Shown: positions 41,476 to 50,002, numbered from the stretch's first letter. The stretch is 64,000 nt of DNA from Heliophilum fasciatum (GCF_004341395.1 NZ_SLXT01000001.1:47748-111747); one strand, 5' to 3'. Translations and numbers: made by a program. Notes: a model not told the origin generated them from the sequence alone.

Positions 41476-41943
41476 TTAAAAGGAAAGTTGGCTTTTTTCA
41501 TCTTTCGAAAGAATCTTATCAATTTCCAGAAGCAACAACAACCGTTCCCCGATTTTACCTACGCCATATAAATACTCAGCAGAAATACCGCCGATCATGC
41601 TGGGTGGGTGCTCCACCGACTGCAACGGCAAACGAAGCACTTCGGTTACCGCATCAACGATGATCCCGACGGTATGCTCAGCGATATTGATTACAATAAT
41701 GCGTGTGCTGTCACTGTAATCGGCCCAAGGCAATTGAAAGCGTTTTTTTAAGTCAATCACGGGAATGATCTTACCACGTAGGTTAATGATCCCTTCGACA
41801 AAGGAAGGTGCCTGGGGAATCTTCGTTGGTGCCGTTAATCGGTTGATTTCCTGCACTTGAGTAATCGGTACGCCATACTCTTCCGAACCTAAGCCGAAAA
41901 CCACCAATTGAATCACGCCGGAATCTCCTTGATACTCATTCAT
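41476..41943 (-). CDS. cheW: Chemotaxis coupling protein CheW
   Basis: 155 residues of one CheW domain: VFGLGSEEYGVPITQVQEINRL, PSFVEGIINLRGKIIPVIDLKKRF and HTVGIIVDAVTEVLRL. Normally bridges receptors and CheA. No other chemotaxis gene is nearby; instead it follows an RsbW-like kinase gene, so it may serve another signalling array. GGAGGAG upstream of the ATG. Confidence 0.93.
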   Translation of the reverse strand: MNEYQGDSGVIQLVVFGLGSEEYGVPITQVQEINRLTAPTKIPQAPSFVEGIINLRGKIIPVIDLKKRFQLPWADYSDSTRIIVINIAEHTVGIIVDAVTEVLRLPLQSVEHPPSMIGGISAEYLYGVGKIGERLLLLLEIDKILSKDEKSQLSF

Positions 41944-42008
41944 CGTCCTTGCCGCTCCTCCTCATGCCTCCATGCGCTTGAATTCTATGCACCTTGTCCA
42001 TGGGACGG

Positions 42009-42434
42009 TCAATGCGGCAATTTTTTTACCATACGGATACACCGACCGCCATCATGATAGGAAACTTCGTCCATCGATGCCCGGATCAGTAGGATTCCTC
42101 GTCCTGATTCACTGTACAAATCCATCTCTTGATTTTCACGAGGCACAAAGCCGTTTCCTTCATCAGCAACCATGATAATCAAATGTTCTTCCGTCATCTC
42201 CATGGTTAGACAAACTTGCTTATCCGGTGATTGCTTATTGCCATGGATGGCTGCATTAACAAAGGACTCAATCAATGCCAGCTTAATAAAATCAAATTCT
42301 CCGGTTTTCCATGGGAGCTTGCCAATAAAACTTTCTAACATTTCCACTGCTTTATCGACAAGGAGCGGCTGACTGGCCAACCGTATTTCTTTTTTGGTGC
42401 TCCCATTACGCTTATTCTCTTGCGATGTGATCAC
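42009..42434 (-). CDS. RsbW/SpoIIAB-like anti-sigma factor kinase
   Basis: 141 residues from GTG at 42434, with a strong GGGAGGGGG just upstream; the longer frame to 42512 spans the probable promoter. GHKL fold: N box ALIESFVNAAIHGNK, G1 VADEGNGFVPR, G2 SGRGILLIRASMDEV. Such proteins bind a sigma factor or phosphorylate a STAS partner; neither is adjacent. cheW follows 65 bp downstream. A sigma-H-like element (AGGATTC, 11 nt, CGCGAAA) at 42481-42507 fits the chosen start. Confidence 0.85.
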   Translation of the reverse strand: MITSQENKRNGSTKKEIRLASQPLLVDKAVEMLESFIGKLPWKTGEFDFIKLALIESFVNAAIHGNKQSPDKQVCLTMEMTEEHLIIMVADEGNGFVPRENQEMDLYSESGRGILLIRASMDEVSYHDGGRCIRMVKKLPH

Positions 42435-42480
42435 AGCCCCCTCCCAAGCAAATACAAAATTCTTCGCATATACTGAAGTA

Positions 42481-42507
42481 TTTCGCGCTTCTAAACCAGA
42501 ATCCTTT
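42481..42507 (-). promoter_or_regulatory. Sigma-H-like promoter of the RsbW-like gene
   Basis: AAAGGATTC, 11 nt, CGCGAAATA on the minus strand, about 45 bp before GTG 42434. Confidence 0.42.
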
Positions 42508-42598
42508 TTCATGAACCAAGATTCTTACCAAGTTATGAAGATTATCCGCTTTTTCGCCCTGAGTTTCATCAGCAGGTTTTGATTATTGATAATTTCTA

Positions 42599-42627
42599 TT
42601 GACAGTTACGTTCAAAACTTTTATAAG
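42599..42627 (+). promoter_or_regulatory. Sigma-A promoter of copZ
   Basis: TTGACA, 17-nt spacer, TATAAG. Downstream the leader carries GACGTAA twice, 12 nt apart (about 42630-42650), a possible operator. Confidence 0.8.
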
Positions 42628-42718
42628 AGACGTAACACCCGACGTAATCCATGAAAAAGACGTGCTCCCTGCCACCGTTTGCAAACCTAATGAAAGTTTA
42701 ATGAAAAGAGGAATTACC

Positions 42719-42925
42719 ATGCGTGAAGTTCAATTGCATGTAGACGGAATGTCCTGCAGTCACTGTCAGGCTGCTGTTGAAAAAGCAACATCGGCCGTCG
42801 CCGGTGTGATTTCGTCGCAGGTTGATCTGGCCGCCAAAACGGTAACTCTCCAATTGACCGACGAAGCTTCTCTGCCGGCCATCTGCGCTGCCATTGAAGA
42901 CATCGGTTTTGATGTGGTCGATTAA
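42719..42925 (+). CDS. copZ: Copper chaperone-like heavy-metal-associated protein
   Basis: 68 residues from ATG at 42719 (AGAGGAA upstream). One HMA domain: VDGMSCSHCQAAVEKA holds the metal-binding CxxC, and the fold ends IEDIGFDVVD. CopZ-type proteins carry Cu(I) to a P-type ATPase, but no copA, csoR or copY is adjacent. Divergent from the RsbW-like gene. The roughly 90-nt leader is long for such a small gene. Confidence 0.9.
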   Translation: MREVQLHVDGMSCSHCQAAVEKATSAVAGVISSQVDLAAKTVTLQLTDEASLPAICAAIEDIGFDVVD

Positions 42926-42943
42926 AAATATTTCCTAAAGCTC

Positions 42944-42972
42944 TTGTAAAAAGGGATTTTATCCGGTAATAT
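42944..42972 (+). promoter_or_regulatory. Sigma-A promoter of rpsF-rpsR
   Basis: TTGTAA, 17-nt spacer, TAATAT, about 75 bp upstream of rpsF. Confidence 0.7.
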
Positions 42973-42990
42973 TATGTGCTGTGGCTAGTT

Positions 42991-43043
42991 GCCATCCCTG
43001 CTCCGCTCCAACAGAAGCGGGGCCATACGTCCGAAGGGAGGTG
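42991..43043 (+). promoter_or_regulatory. Possible S6:S18 autoregulatory leader
   Basis: The rpsF leader can fold: an inner stem GCTCCGCT / AGCGGGGC and an outer pairing of TCCCT with AGGGA at the ribosome site, leaving CCG unpaired just before it. A bulged CCG is the known recognition feature of the S6-S18 leader RNA. Folding was judged by eye only. Confidence 0.4.
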
Positions 43044-43050
43044 CATTTAC

Positions 43051-43338
43051 ATGCGCAACTATGAAGCAATGATCCTGATTCGTCCGGGAATCGACGAAGA
43101 AACCTACACGGCTGTTGTGGACAAGTTTTCGAACCTGATTACACAACAAGGTGGCGAATTGGTCAAAGTCGAGAAGTGGGGCAAACGCCGTCTGCAGTAC
43201 GAGATTAATCGTCACAAAGAGGCCTTTTATCTGCTCGTCTACTTCAAAGGCGAACCGGCTGTCTCGCAAGAGCTGGAACGGGTGATGAAGATTTCTGATG
43301 ACATCATTCGTTTCCTCGTGATTCGCAAAGAAGACTAA
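43051..43338 (+). CDS. rpsF: 30S ribosomal protein S6
   Basis: 95 residues, normal length, beginning MRNYEAMILIRPGIDEE, with GKRRLQYEINRHKEAFYLLVYF. Binds S18 and the central domain of 16S rRNA. ATG follows GGGAGGTG. In most bacteria ssb comes next; here rpsR starts 37 bp downstream. Confidence 0.97.
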   Translation: MRNYEAMILIRPGIDEETYTAVVDKFSNLITQQGGELVKVEKWGKRRLQYEINRHKEAFYLLVYFKGEPAVSQELERVMKISDDIIRFLVIRKED

Positions 43339-43375
43339 CCAAATCGTTACACCTTTTGAGTAAAGGAGGGTTCCC

Positions 43376-43636
43376 ATGCAAGACCGTGGAGATAAGCCAG
43401 AACGCAAAGGCCGCAAAGGACGTCGTCCTCGCCGCCGTATTTGCTTCTTCTGCGTTGACAAAGTCGCTGATGTCGACTACAAAGAAATCGGCAAACTGCG
43501 CAAGTACCTGACCGAGCGCGGCAAAATCCTGCCCCGCCGTGTATCCGGTTGCTGCGCCAAGCATCAACGTCAACTGACCCAAGCCATCAAACGGGCTCGT
43601 CACGTTGCGCTGTTGCCGTTCACACTGAACGAATAG
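43376..43636 (+). CDS. rpsR: 30S ribosomal protein S18 (zinc-ribbon form)
   Basis: 86 residues. A basic N-terminal extension ([14 protein letters not shown]), then CFFC and later [10 protein letters not shown], the cysteine-containing (zinc-binding) type of S18. [20 protein letters not shown] is the core. AAAGGAGGG precedes the ATG. Co-transcribed with rpsF. RimI, the acetylase of S18, is encoded at 32.3 kb. Confidence 0.97.
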   Translation: MQDRGDKPERKGRKGRRPRRRICFFCVDKVADVDYKEIGKLRKYLTERGKILPRRVSGCCAKHQRQLTQAIKRARHVALLPFTLNE

Positions 43637-43646
43637 TCCTGAGCAT

Positions 43647-43687
43647 CAAAGCTGGTGAGAATCTACCGATTCTTATCGGCTTTTTTA
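43647..43687 (+). terminator. Terminator after rpsR
   Basis: Stem of about 15 pairs, AAGCTGGTGAGAATC with GATTCTTATCGGCTT (three G-U pairs), loop TACC, then TTTTTT. Confidence 0.85.
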
Positions 43688-43740
43688 TTTTCCCCTGACG
43701 ATCGCGCCTTCATAAAGTAGGTTTTTTTAAGGATGTGTCG

Positions 43741-43769
43741 AACTTTCATATCTGGTCAACTTTCATATC
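43741..43769 (+). repeat. Perfect 12-bp direct repeat upstream of the ATP-grasp gene
   Basis: AACTTTCATATC at 43741-43752 and again at 43758-43769, a 17-bp period, ending about 37 bp before the start codon. May be an operator or a -10 duplicated with its surroundings. Confidence 0.5.
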
Positions 43770-43806
43770 CAAATGAAATGGAGCCAATCATGAAGGAGTT
43801 GAGGTC

Positions 43807-45033
43807 ATGCGCCTGGTTTGGGTACATGGCGAAGACCGTGATGCCTATCTCGATACATGGGAAGCAGAATGGGCCCGCTTTGAAAAAGACTTTGGATTTA
43901 CTTGGGCTTTCGATCGTCGTGGCCAGCACTATCTCAATCTTCACGCACTGGCACTGAGCGCGGAAGAACATGAAACGCTGCAAACGGCCCACCGCGAAGT
44001 GGTGGCGCTTTTTCATCATGTCCAGATGCATGTCCGGTTGTATCCTGAGGTTTTGACCTTTTTAGGCATTCCCACGGAGCTTCGTTCGTTTTGTCTGTCT
44101 TCGCCGCTTCCCTATCTGACGGCCATGGGACGTTTTGATTGGCACTGGACACCGCAGGGTCCGGCACTGCTGGCTTTTAACAGCGAAACACCGCTCGGTC
44201 AGATTGAAGCCTGCGGCCTGCAGCCCCTGATCGCCGAACGGTGCCATCCGTACCTGCGCGATCCGAATCAGCTCTTGGGTGAGCAATTACGGGCCAGTTT
44301 GCGTGATTCCTTTACCCGTCAAGGCGGTCATGCTTCTTCGGTTACGGGAATCGTCGGCTTTCCATCCAATCCGGAAGAAGAAGCCACCTTGCGCTTGATG
44401 CGCCGTTTGGCTCATTTCCCCGGCGCAACGATTATCGGCGATATCCAGTTGCTGACCGTAAATGACGATCAGCGCCTTTGCTTGGGTGATGCTCCTTTGG
44501 ATTTCCTCCAAAGTTTCGCTTCGATTGAGTGGTACACGCCGGAACGGGACGGCGGTGCTTTGGTTACAGCGCTGCAATCGGAACAATTACATTTGATCAA
44601 TCCACCTTCAACACTTGTGCTACGTTCTAACGCTCTTTTTGCTTTGATCTGGCTGTTAAAAGGTCATCTGCCGCTTTCGTTGCAAAAGGTGGTCACCAAA
44701 TATATTCCCTATACTTCCTTTGATCCGGAGCCGCTGATCGGTCAGCCCACGATGATCAAGCCGCTGCAGCAACGGGAAAACCAAAGCATCCGCTGGTCAT
44801 CGTCGCTGCTACTCACCGATTGTCATGAAGAAAATTATGTGTACCAACGCCTTGTCCCCAGTGAAGCGCTTGCTTTTCCAGTCATGCGCAACGGACGGGT
44901 ACAGATGCGCAAACTGGTACCGGCCATCTCCACCTTCAGTGCGCAAGATCAACCTGCCGGATACTTTACACGTCTGGGGACCACGGTGCTGAGCACACAA
45001 GATGTTTGTTGGGTCCCTACCTTGGTGGAGTAA
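43807..45033 (+). CDS. Glutathionylspermidine synthase-like ATP-grasp protein
   Basis: 408 residues, soluble. The central FDWHWTPQGPALLAFNSETPLGQIEA matches the preATP-grasp/ATP-grasp core of the GspS C-domain and YgiC/YjfC family (substrate Glu/Asn and metal ligands). The later region has the ATP-grasp-like IEWYTPERDGG and IPYTSFDP, but the glycine/lysine loops are weaker than in GspS. The N-terminal amidase domain of full GspS is absent, as in YgiC. Probably ligates an amine such as a polyamine to a carboxylate; substrate unknown. GAAGGAG supports the start. Monocistronic. Confidence 0.8.
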   Translation: MRLVWVHGEDRDAYLDTWEAEWARFEKDFGFTWAFDRRGQHYLNLHALALSAEEHETLQTAHREVVALFHHVQMHVRLYPEVLTFLGIPTELRSFCLSSPLPYLTAMGRFDWHWTPQGPALLAFNSETPLGQIEACGLQPLIAERCHPYLRDPNQLLGEQLRASLRDSFTRQGGHASSVTGIVGFPSNPEEEATLRLMRRLAHFPGATIIGDIQLLTVNDDQRLCLGDAPLDFLQSFASIEWYTPERDGGALVTALQSEQLHLINPPSTLVLRSNALFALIWLLKGHLPLSLQKVVTKYIPYTSFDPEPLIGQPTMIKPLQQRENQSIRWSSSLLLTDCHEENYVYQRLVPSEALAFPVMRNGRVQMRKLVPAISTFSAQDQPAGYFTRLGTTVLSTQDVCWVPTLVE

Positions 45034-45055
45034 CACCGGATTGTCGGGCATCAGA

Positions 45056-45107
45056 CAAAAAAAGCAACCATTTCAAGCAGCGCAGCTTGGAATGGTTGCT
45101 TTTACTT
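45056..45107. terminator. Bidirectional terminator between the ATP-grasp and GGDEF-EAL genes
   Basis: Arms AAAGCAACCATTTCAAGC / GCTTGGAATGGTTGCTTT with one or two mismatches and T-rich ends on both strands, between convergent genes. Confidence 0.88.
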
Positions 45108-45140
45108 TGTCTGTAACCCAGGAAGGGTAACAACCCTCAT

Positions 45141-46865
45141 TCAACTGAACCTATCATCATCATCGCTAACCTTGTTAAGCTGTTTTTCCAGATCAGCGGC
45201 AGGCATCGGACGGCCAAGCAAGTAGCCTTGTACCTGATCGCATTGATGCTTGCGCAAAAAAGTCAGTTGTTTTTCCGTCTCGACACCTTCGGCAATGACG
45301 CGCATATTGAGATTGCGCCCCAAGGTGATCACACTGGCCAAGAGCAGTGCACTGCTGTTGCTTTCTATCGAATCGCGTACAAAGGAATTATCAATTTTCA
45401 GCCCTTCCACGGGAAAGCGCATGAGGTAGCTAAGGGATGAATAGCCGGTGCCAAAATCATCAATCATCAAGCTGACCCCCATGGCCCGTAAATCTTTAAG
45501 CATCGCAATGGTAAATTCGGCATCTTTCATGGCCAGCGATTCGGTGATCTCCAGTTCTAACCATTGTGGCTCCAAACCGGAGGTATAAAGGGCGCTCTCC
45601 ACGGTAGCCACAAGGTTTTGCTGCTGAAACTGGCGCGGTGATAAATTGATCGCCACACGTACAGGGTCAAAACCACGTTCTTGCCACTCTTTGGCTTGGC
45701 GGCAAGCCGTACGGAGAACCCATTCACCAATTGGCAAAATCAATCCCGTTTCTTCGGCGATTGGAATGAAATGGTTCGGCGGAATCATCCCTAATTCCGG
45801 ATGGAACCAGCGTATCAGCACTTCCACACCGATCATTTTTTCGGTCATCGTATCGAATTGCGGTTGATAATACAACTGTAACTGCTTACGCTCCAAGGCA
45901 TGCCGCAAATTACTCTCGATCAACTGCCGCTCTTTGAGTTGCTTTTCCCATTGATGTTCATAGAAACAATAGGTGTTTCTTCCCTGGGCCTTCGCTACAT
46001 ACATGGCCCGGTCACCGTTTTTAAATAATTCTTCCGGTGTTTCCCCATCACCGGGATACATGACAATGCCAATGCTAAAGGACAACGGAAACTCGTAGCC
46101 ATGAATGACCCAAGGTGTACGCATCATTTTCAGAATTTCTTCCGCCCGCAGTATCAGACGCTGGCGGTCCCGCGCGTTGGTAATTAATAAGGCAAACTCA
46201 TCGCCGCCGGTACGGGCCAAAAAATCACCATGTCCTACTACCCGCTTCAGACGATCAGCCACTTCCTTGAGCAACTGATCACCGCCCACGTGTCCAACAA
46301 GGTCATTGATCGTCTTAAAGCGATCAAGGTCCATGTAGAGCACCCCGAAGAGGGTATTGGTTGCTGTCGCTTTGCGCAAGGCAATGGCTAACTGGCGTTG
46401 CAGCAAGGTGCGGTTGGGCAAATCCGTCAGGGGATCATAATAAGCGAGATGATAGACAAGTTTCTGCGAACGCTGGCGTTCGGTAAGGTCCCGTTTGGAT
46501 ACGATTAAACCGGTTGTTGCCTCTTCGGTTACCAGAGGAACAGCGGCCACTTCCAGCCAAAGGTATTCACCACTGGCATGGCGGTAGCGAAATTCTGCAC
46601 GCATCGGAACGCGCGTGATCAAGCATTCCTCAAAAAGCGTTTGTGCTACCGTTATATCTTCAGGGTGTACACGGTCGACAATGCTTGTCTCCGCTAATTC
46701 TTCTGCCGATAATCCCAAAAAACGTTGGTAGGAAGTACTTACATAGCGATAACACAAATTCGTATCTGTCTCAGCAACCATATCATCAAGTGTTTCCAGC
46801 AGTTGACGAATCCGGAGATCGCTGATCCGTACGCAGCAAGCCGCGTCCTTGGCTTGTTCGCTCAA
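45141..46865 (-). CDS. PAS-GGDEF-EAL cyclic-di-GMP signalling protein
   Basis: 574 residues, no membrane segment. PAS domain about 20-135 (RYVSTSYQRFLGLSAEEL); GGDEF domain about 140-305 with intact GGDEF preceded by FLART, but the RxxD inhibitory site reads GHGD, so product inhibition is probably missing; EAL domain about 315-565 with EVLIRW (EVL), NLSPRQF, ELEITES, IDDFGTGYSS, KIDNSFV, EGVET and QGYLLG, a complete catalytic set. It could make and degrade c-di-GMP, with the PAS domain choosing. Sigma-H-like element upstream (46919-46946). The SLH genes may be among outputs, but no c-di-GMP riboswitch was found. Confidence 0.93.
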   Translation of the reverse strand: MSEQAKDAACCVRISDLRIRQLLETLDDMVAETDTNLCYRYVSTSYQRFLGLSAEELAETSIVDRVHPEDITVAQTLFEECLITRVPMRAEFRYRHASGEYLWLEVAAVPLVTEEATTGLIVSKRDLTERQRSQKLVYHLAYYDPLTDLPNRTLLQRQLAIALRKATATNTLFGVLYMDLDRFKTINDLVGHVGGDQLLKEVADRLKRVVGHGDFLARTGGDEFALLITNARDRQRLILRAEEILKMMRTPWVIHGYEFPLSFSIGIVMYPGDGETPEELFKNGDRAMYVAKAQGRNTYCFYEHQWEKQLKERQLIESNLRHALERKQLQLYYQPQFDTMTEKMIGVEVLIRWFHPELGMIPPNHFIPIAEETGLILPIGEWVLRTACRQAKEWQERGFDPVRVAINLSPRQFQQQNLVATVESALYTSGLEPQWLELEITESLAMKDAEFTIAMLKDLRAMGVSLMIDDFGTGYSSLSYLMRFPVEGLKIDNSFVRDSIESNSSALLLASVITLGRNLNMRVIAEGVETEKQLTFLRKHQCDQVQGYLLGRPMPAADLEKQLNKVSDDDDRFS

Positions 46866-46918
46866 TTGACATCCTCCTTGCCCTTGGACTTGCTTTGCCT
46901 TGTCTTTGTCCTAATGGT

Positions 46919-46946
46919 ATTCGCATTAATTAGACATAAATCCTGC
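46919..46946 (-). promoter_or_regulatory. Sigma-H-like promoter of the GGDEF-EAL gene
   Basis: GCAGGATTT, 12 nt, TGCGAAT on the minus strand, about 55 bp before the start codon. Confidence 0.5.
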
Positions 46947-46971
46947 TAAGAAACCATTTTTCAACGATAGA

Positions 46972-47012
46972 AAAAGGCTACGGATCCTTTTTTTTGTCCG
47001 TAGCCTTTCAGA
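46972..47012. terminator. Terminator after the ferritin-like gene
   Basis: Perfect arms AAAGGCTACGGA / TCCGTAGCCTTT with a T-rich loop and A/T runs on both sides, 30 bp past the ferritin-like stop codon. Confidence 0.88.
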
Positions 47013-47043
47013 TCAATATGGTTTTTTTCGGATGTGTTCGATG

Positions 47044-47526
47044 TTAAGGAAGTTCTTTTTTGATCGCACTTAAGCGACGAATATGCTCCTGCTCTTGCCG
47101 GATCAGTTCCTGTACCGCCCGGCGATCACTTATGGCCACCAGATTCATCATCTCATGGAAAAAAAGAATCGATTCTTTCTCAAAATGGAGTGCCCATTGA
47201 ATCGCATCCCGATCAGAATGGATTCGCTCGATCAGCTCTTCGATGCGCGCTGATTGGCCAAACACACTGTCTTGAATCAATGACTGCATATAGGCTTCGT
47301 ACTCTCCGGGAAATTGTTCCGGCGGTTCATAATCGCCCAGGCGGTCACGCAATGCTTGAAAATCAACGATATGCTGGCTCTCGGCAGTGGCTAGCTCTTC
47401 GATGACCTGGCGTATCGACGGATTGGTGATCCGGGCCGCCAGAGAACGGTAGAAAGCTTCACCGTTTTTTTCAATGCTGACCGCAAAATCCACGATTTCC
47501 GAAGACCGAAACAACATAGAAGTCAC
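47044..47526 (-). CDS. Ferritin-like/rubrerythrin-domain protein
   Basis: 160 residues, four-helix bundle. Di-iron ligand candidates are in SIEKNGEAFYRSLA (Glu), ELATAESQHIVDF (ExxH), HFEKESILFFHEM (Glu) and IRQEQEHIRRL (ExxH). It lacks the rubredoxin zinc ribbon of true rubrerythrin. Such proteins handle iron or peroxide in anaerobes. Follows the large unknown gene by 28 bp and may be co-transcribed with it. Confidence 0.85.
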   Translation of the reverse strand: MTSMLFRSSEIVDFAVSIEKNGEAFYRSLAARITNPSIRQVIEELATAESQHIVDFQALRDRLGDYEPPEQFPGEYEAYMQSLIQDSVFGQSARIEELIERIHSDRDAIQWALHFEKESILFFHEMMNLVAISDRRAVQELIRQEQEHIRRLSAIKKELP

Positions 47527-47554
47527 TCCATTTCATCATTAACGTTACCGCCGT

Positions 47555-49870
47555 TTATTGACTTTGACCGGTCTCATTGGCGATCGGTTGGGCAGGAAAA
47601 TCTTCCGTTAGGCGAGGTGCTTCGTACCACAGAGCTTCTCGCTGCGGGCATTCCACATCATCGAGAACACGTACAACTTCACCTACCAGTTTCCATCCTT
47701 TATGTTGTAAGTAGGCATACCACTTGGGCATGGCCTCCACGGCACTTCCCTGTTGCCCGCTCCACTTCTCATAATCGTGGAGCAAGTACTCTTGCACAAT
47801 CGACAAGCATGGCGTCGACAATCCCATCGAACCAGCCAACCACCATCGCCCATCATCCAGCGGCAGCAACCGCGCCATAATGATCTCCTGTGCCTGTAGC
47901 TTTCCCGGTCCCATCAACAATACATCAGCAGCAATCTCTTCTCCTGTCAAAAAATCGCGAACGCGACAGGCTTCAGCCGTGCTTGATAGGATTTGGTAAA
48001 AACCAAAGGGCACTTCTGTCCATTTTTTCAGTCGTTTAACGAGCCGACGATCAAGCACATCCATCTGGTGGCGTAAACAGACCGGGCGCATCTCCTGGGG
48101 CAGGGCCAAGATGATCCCGTCAAGCAACAAACCGCGAATGAGTTCACCATGCCGCAGAAACTGTTCCCTGCTCATACCTATCCAATCCAGGAAGCCCCTC
48201 GTAACAGCGGCTACTTCTTGTGGTTCTTGATGGAACCACTCTTTCCATGTATGCATCAGTGCTGACAGATAAACATCATCTGACAAGGCCGGCGCTTTTA
48301 CAGGAGGCACTTGCTGCCATCCGTCCGGCAATCCTACGCGCTTGGCGTCAAATACGGAAAGCATGGTTTGCACTTGCTGACGCCACTCGGGAAAGGAAGA
48401 CACATCTACATTGGACAACCAATCGCGAAATGAACTATACAACCAAAGGGGTAATTGCTCGTTTTGCATTATCATACCGCGCAAGGATAATTTCTTTTCC
48501 CAACCGGCGATGCGCGTTTCGTCTTTACCGACGATGACCAATACATCATTAAACAGATAAAAACTGCAACGATGATCATGGCCTGCATCAATTTCGCTTT
48601 GCCAATTGGTCTGGGCTTCTTGCCAGACGAATCCGCCTGCTTCAGCTACCCCCATCAACGCCGTTGTGTTGTTTAATTTGGTTGTAACCGTTCCTCGCTG
48701 GGTACCTAAGCGGAAGACGCGATAGTAAAAGGGCGCTTGAAACTGGCTGATCTGTTCACTCAACAGGTAGGGGCGGGCCGGCCAGGAACGTCGATCCTGA
48801 ATCCGCCAGAGCAAACCGTGGCGATGCAAATCCAGTTCGATCAATCTTTTTTCCCAGGGTAGACTTAAATTCCCTAAGATCGAAGGGGTTGCTTGGATGG
48901 CACTGCGAAGCCAGGTGAGTTCCAGTGTTGTAGTTTGGGGGATGGCCACCTCGTTAAGCAGTTCATGCTTACCGGCCAGATGGAGTTTCCCTTGATAATC
49001 AGCTACGTTTGGCAATGATACGCCTGTCGATGCTGACGTGATCAGGAGGTGTTCCGATTTCCAGGGAATGATCCAGGCGGCATCAAGTGCTTCTTGCACC
49101 ATGCGCTGAACAATTCCGTCAATTTGCGCTGCCAGATCACCGGGATTCCACAGCTTAGGATCTACGTCAATGCTTTCCCAGGAACTTGTGCGGCGTTGAA
49201 TTTCATTACGTACCATCGCATAAAGGTACCACGGCGCCATGGGCTTTTCATGGCTCGGTGGTTCCTCGTAGAGTTGCTTGGCTAAGATATCCCACCAAGG
49301 TACACGAATTGCTTCTTTAGGCTCACCAAGGGCTTGCGTCAATTCCATATCCAGATTTTGCTGCGACAGAATATAGGCCAGCGCCACATCTTTCGGTTGC
49401 ATGGCTTCGGGCCGTAATTTTTGCATAAAGCGATAGCTTGTTCCTCCACCGAGAGGCGGCAGCGGTGCCAACCCTTGATATAATCGTCCCAGGTCTGGCC
49501 AAAGTTCTTCGCCAATGCGCTGCATGTTGGTTTCTTCACGGTCAAGCAATGCCCAATATTGCAGCATCGCTTGCAATGCTCCACCTAATTCATTGCGTTG
49601 TAACGGGATTTCATTGAGCTCCTCCGATTTCCATTTACGGTAGGGAATCTCATGCCAGCTTAACAACGCCGGATCAAGCGGATTATAGGTAAATTGCCCA
49701 CGACAAACGCAAAGTTGCCCTAGTTTTCCTTGCCAGGCAGCCCGAAATGTCAGCAACGATCGTTGCCAGCGTTCATCTTTACGAACAAAGGCTTCAAAAA
49801 AGCTATCCTTCATCACAGGAGTCTGGCTAAGCAGTCGACGCCGCAGGGCTACAGATTTTGAAGGTTTCAC
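47555..49870 (-). CDS. Large protein of unknown function
   Basis: 771 residues, not recognised. No signal peptide or membrane segment; soluble, rich in Trp and Leu, with predicted mixed helix and strand. The N-terminus is basic (KPSKSVALRRRLL). The only local resemblance I see is near 640-690: a turn CRVRDFLTGEEIAADV followed by IMARLLPLDDGRWWLAGSM, a small beta-rich module also met in SEC-C-associated proteins of Clostridia. No SEC-C cysteines are present. It is transcribed from an AGGATTT/AGCGAAT element at 50003-50029, with a 9-Trp/Arg-rich middle part (SLPWEKRLIELDLH; RRSWPARPYLL). The ferritin-like gene follows by 28 bp. Codon and base use resemble neighbours, so recent transfer is not obvious. 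Confidence 0.8.
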   Translation of the reverse strand: MKPSKSVALRRRLLSQTPVMKDSFFEAFVRKDERWQRSLLTFRAAWQGKLGQLCVCRGQFTYNPLDPALLSWHEIPYRKWKSEELNEIPLQRNELGGALQAMLQYWALLDREETNMQRIGEELWPDLGRLYQGLAPLPPLGGGTSYRFMQKLRPEAMQPKDVALAYILSQQNLDMELTQALGEPKEAIRVPWWDILAKQLYEEPPSHEKPMAPWYLYAMVRNEIQRRTSSWESIDVDPKLWNPGDLAAQIDGIVQRMVQEALDAAWIIPWKSEHLLITSASTGVSLPNVADYQGKLHLAGKHELLNEVAIPQTTTLELTWLRSAIQATPSILGNLSLPWEKRLIELDLHRHGLLWRIQDRRSWPARPYLLSEQISQFQAPFYYRVFRLGTQRGTVTTKLNNTTALMGVAEAGGFVWQEAQTNWQSEIDAGHDHRCSFYLFNDVLVIVGKDETRIAGWEKKLSLRGMIMQNEQLPLWLYSSFRDWLSNVDVSSFPEWRQQVQTMLSVFDAKRVGLPDGWQQVPPVKAPALSDDVYLSALMHTWKEWFHQEPQEVAAVTRGFLDWIGMSREQFLRHGELIRGLLLDGIILALPQEMRPVCLRHQMDVLDRRLVKRLKKWTEVPFGFYQILSSTAEACRVRDFLTGEEIAADVLLMGPGKLQAQEIIMARLLPLDDGRWWLAGSMGLSTPCLSIVQEYLLHDYEKWSGQQGSAVEAMPKWYAYLQHKGWKLVGEVVRVLDDVECPQREALWYEAPRLTEDFPAQPIANETGQSQ

Positions 49871-49919
49871 GTTCGATCACCCCTTAAGGATAACAGTTAC
49901 AATCATCATAATTACAAGG

Positions 49920-49961
49920 AAAACTCGCCCCGGACTGTCCGGTGAAGCGAGTTTTTTTTGC
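49920..49961 (+). terminator. Strong hairpin in the leader of the unknown gene
   Basis: AAAACTCGC / GCGAGTTTT stem with an inner CCGGAC/GTCCGG stem, ending TTTTTTTT on the + strand and TTTTCC on the minus strand. On + no gene lies upstream to terminate; on minus it sits in the 5' leader of the 771-residue gene. Could be an attenuator or a leftover terminator. Confidence 0.55.
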
Positions 49962-50002
49962 GGAGCTTTATGTCTTATGAATCTATCTGTGTATATTATT
50001 AC

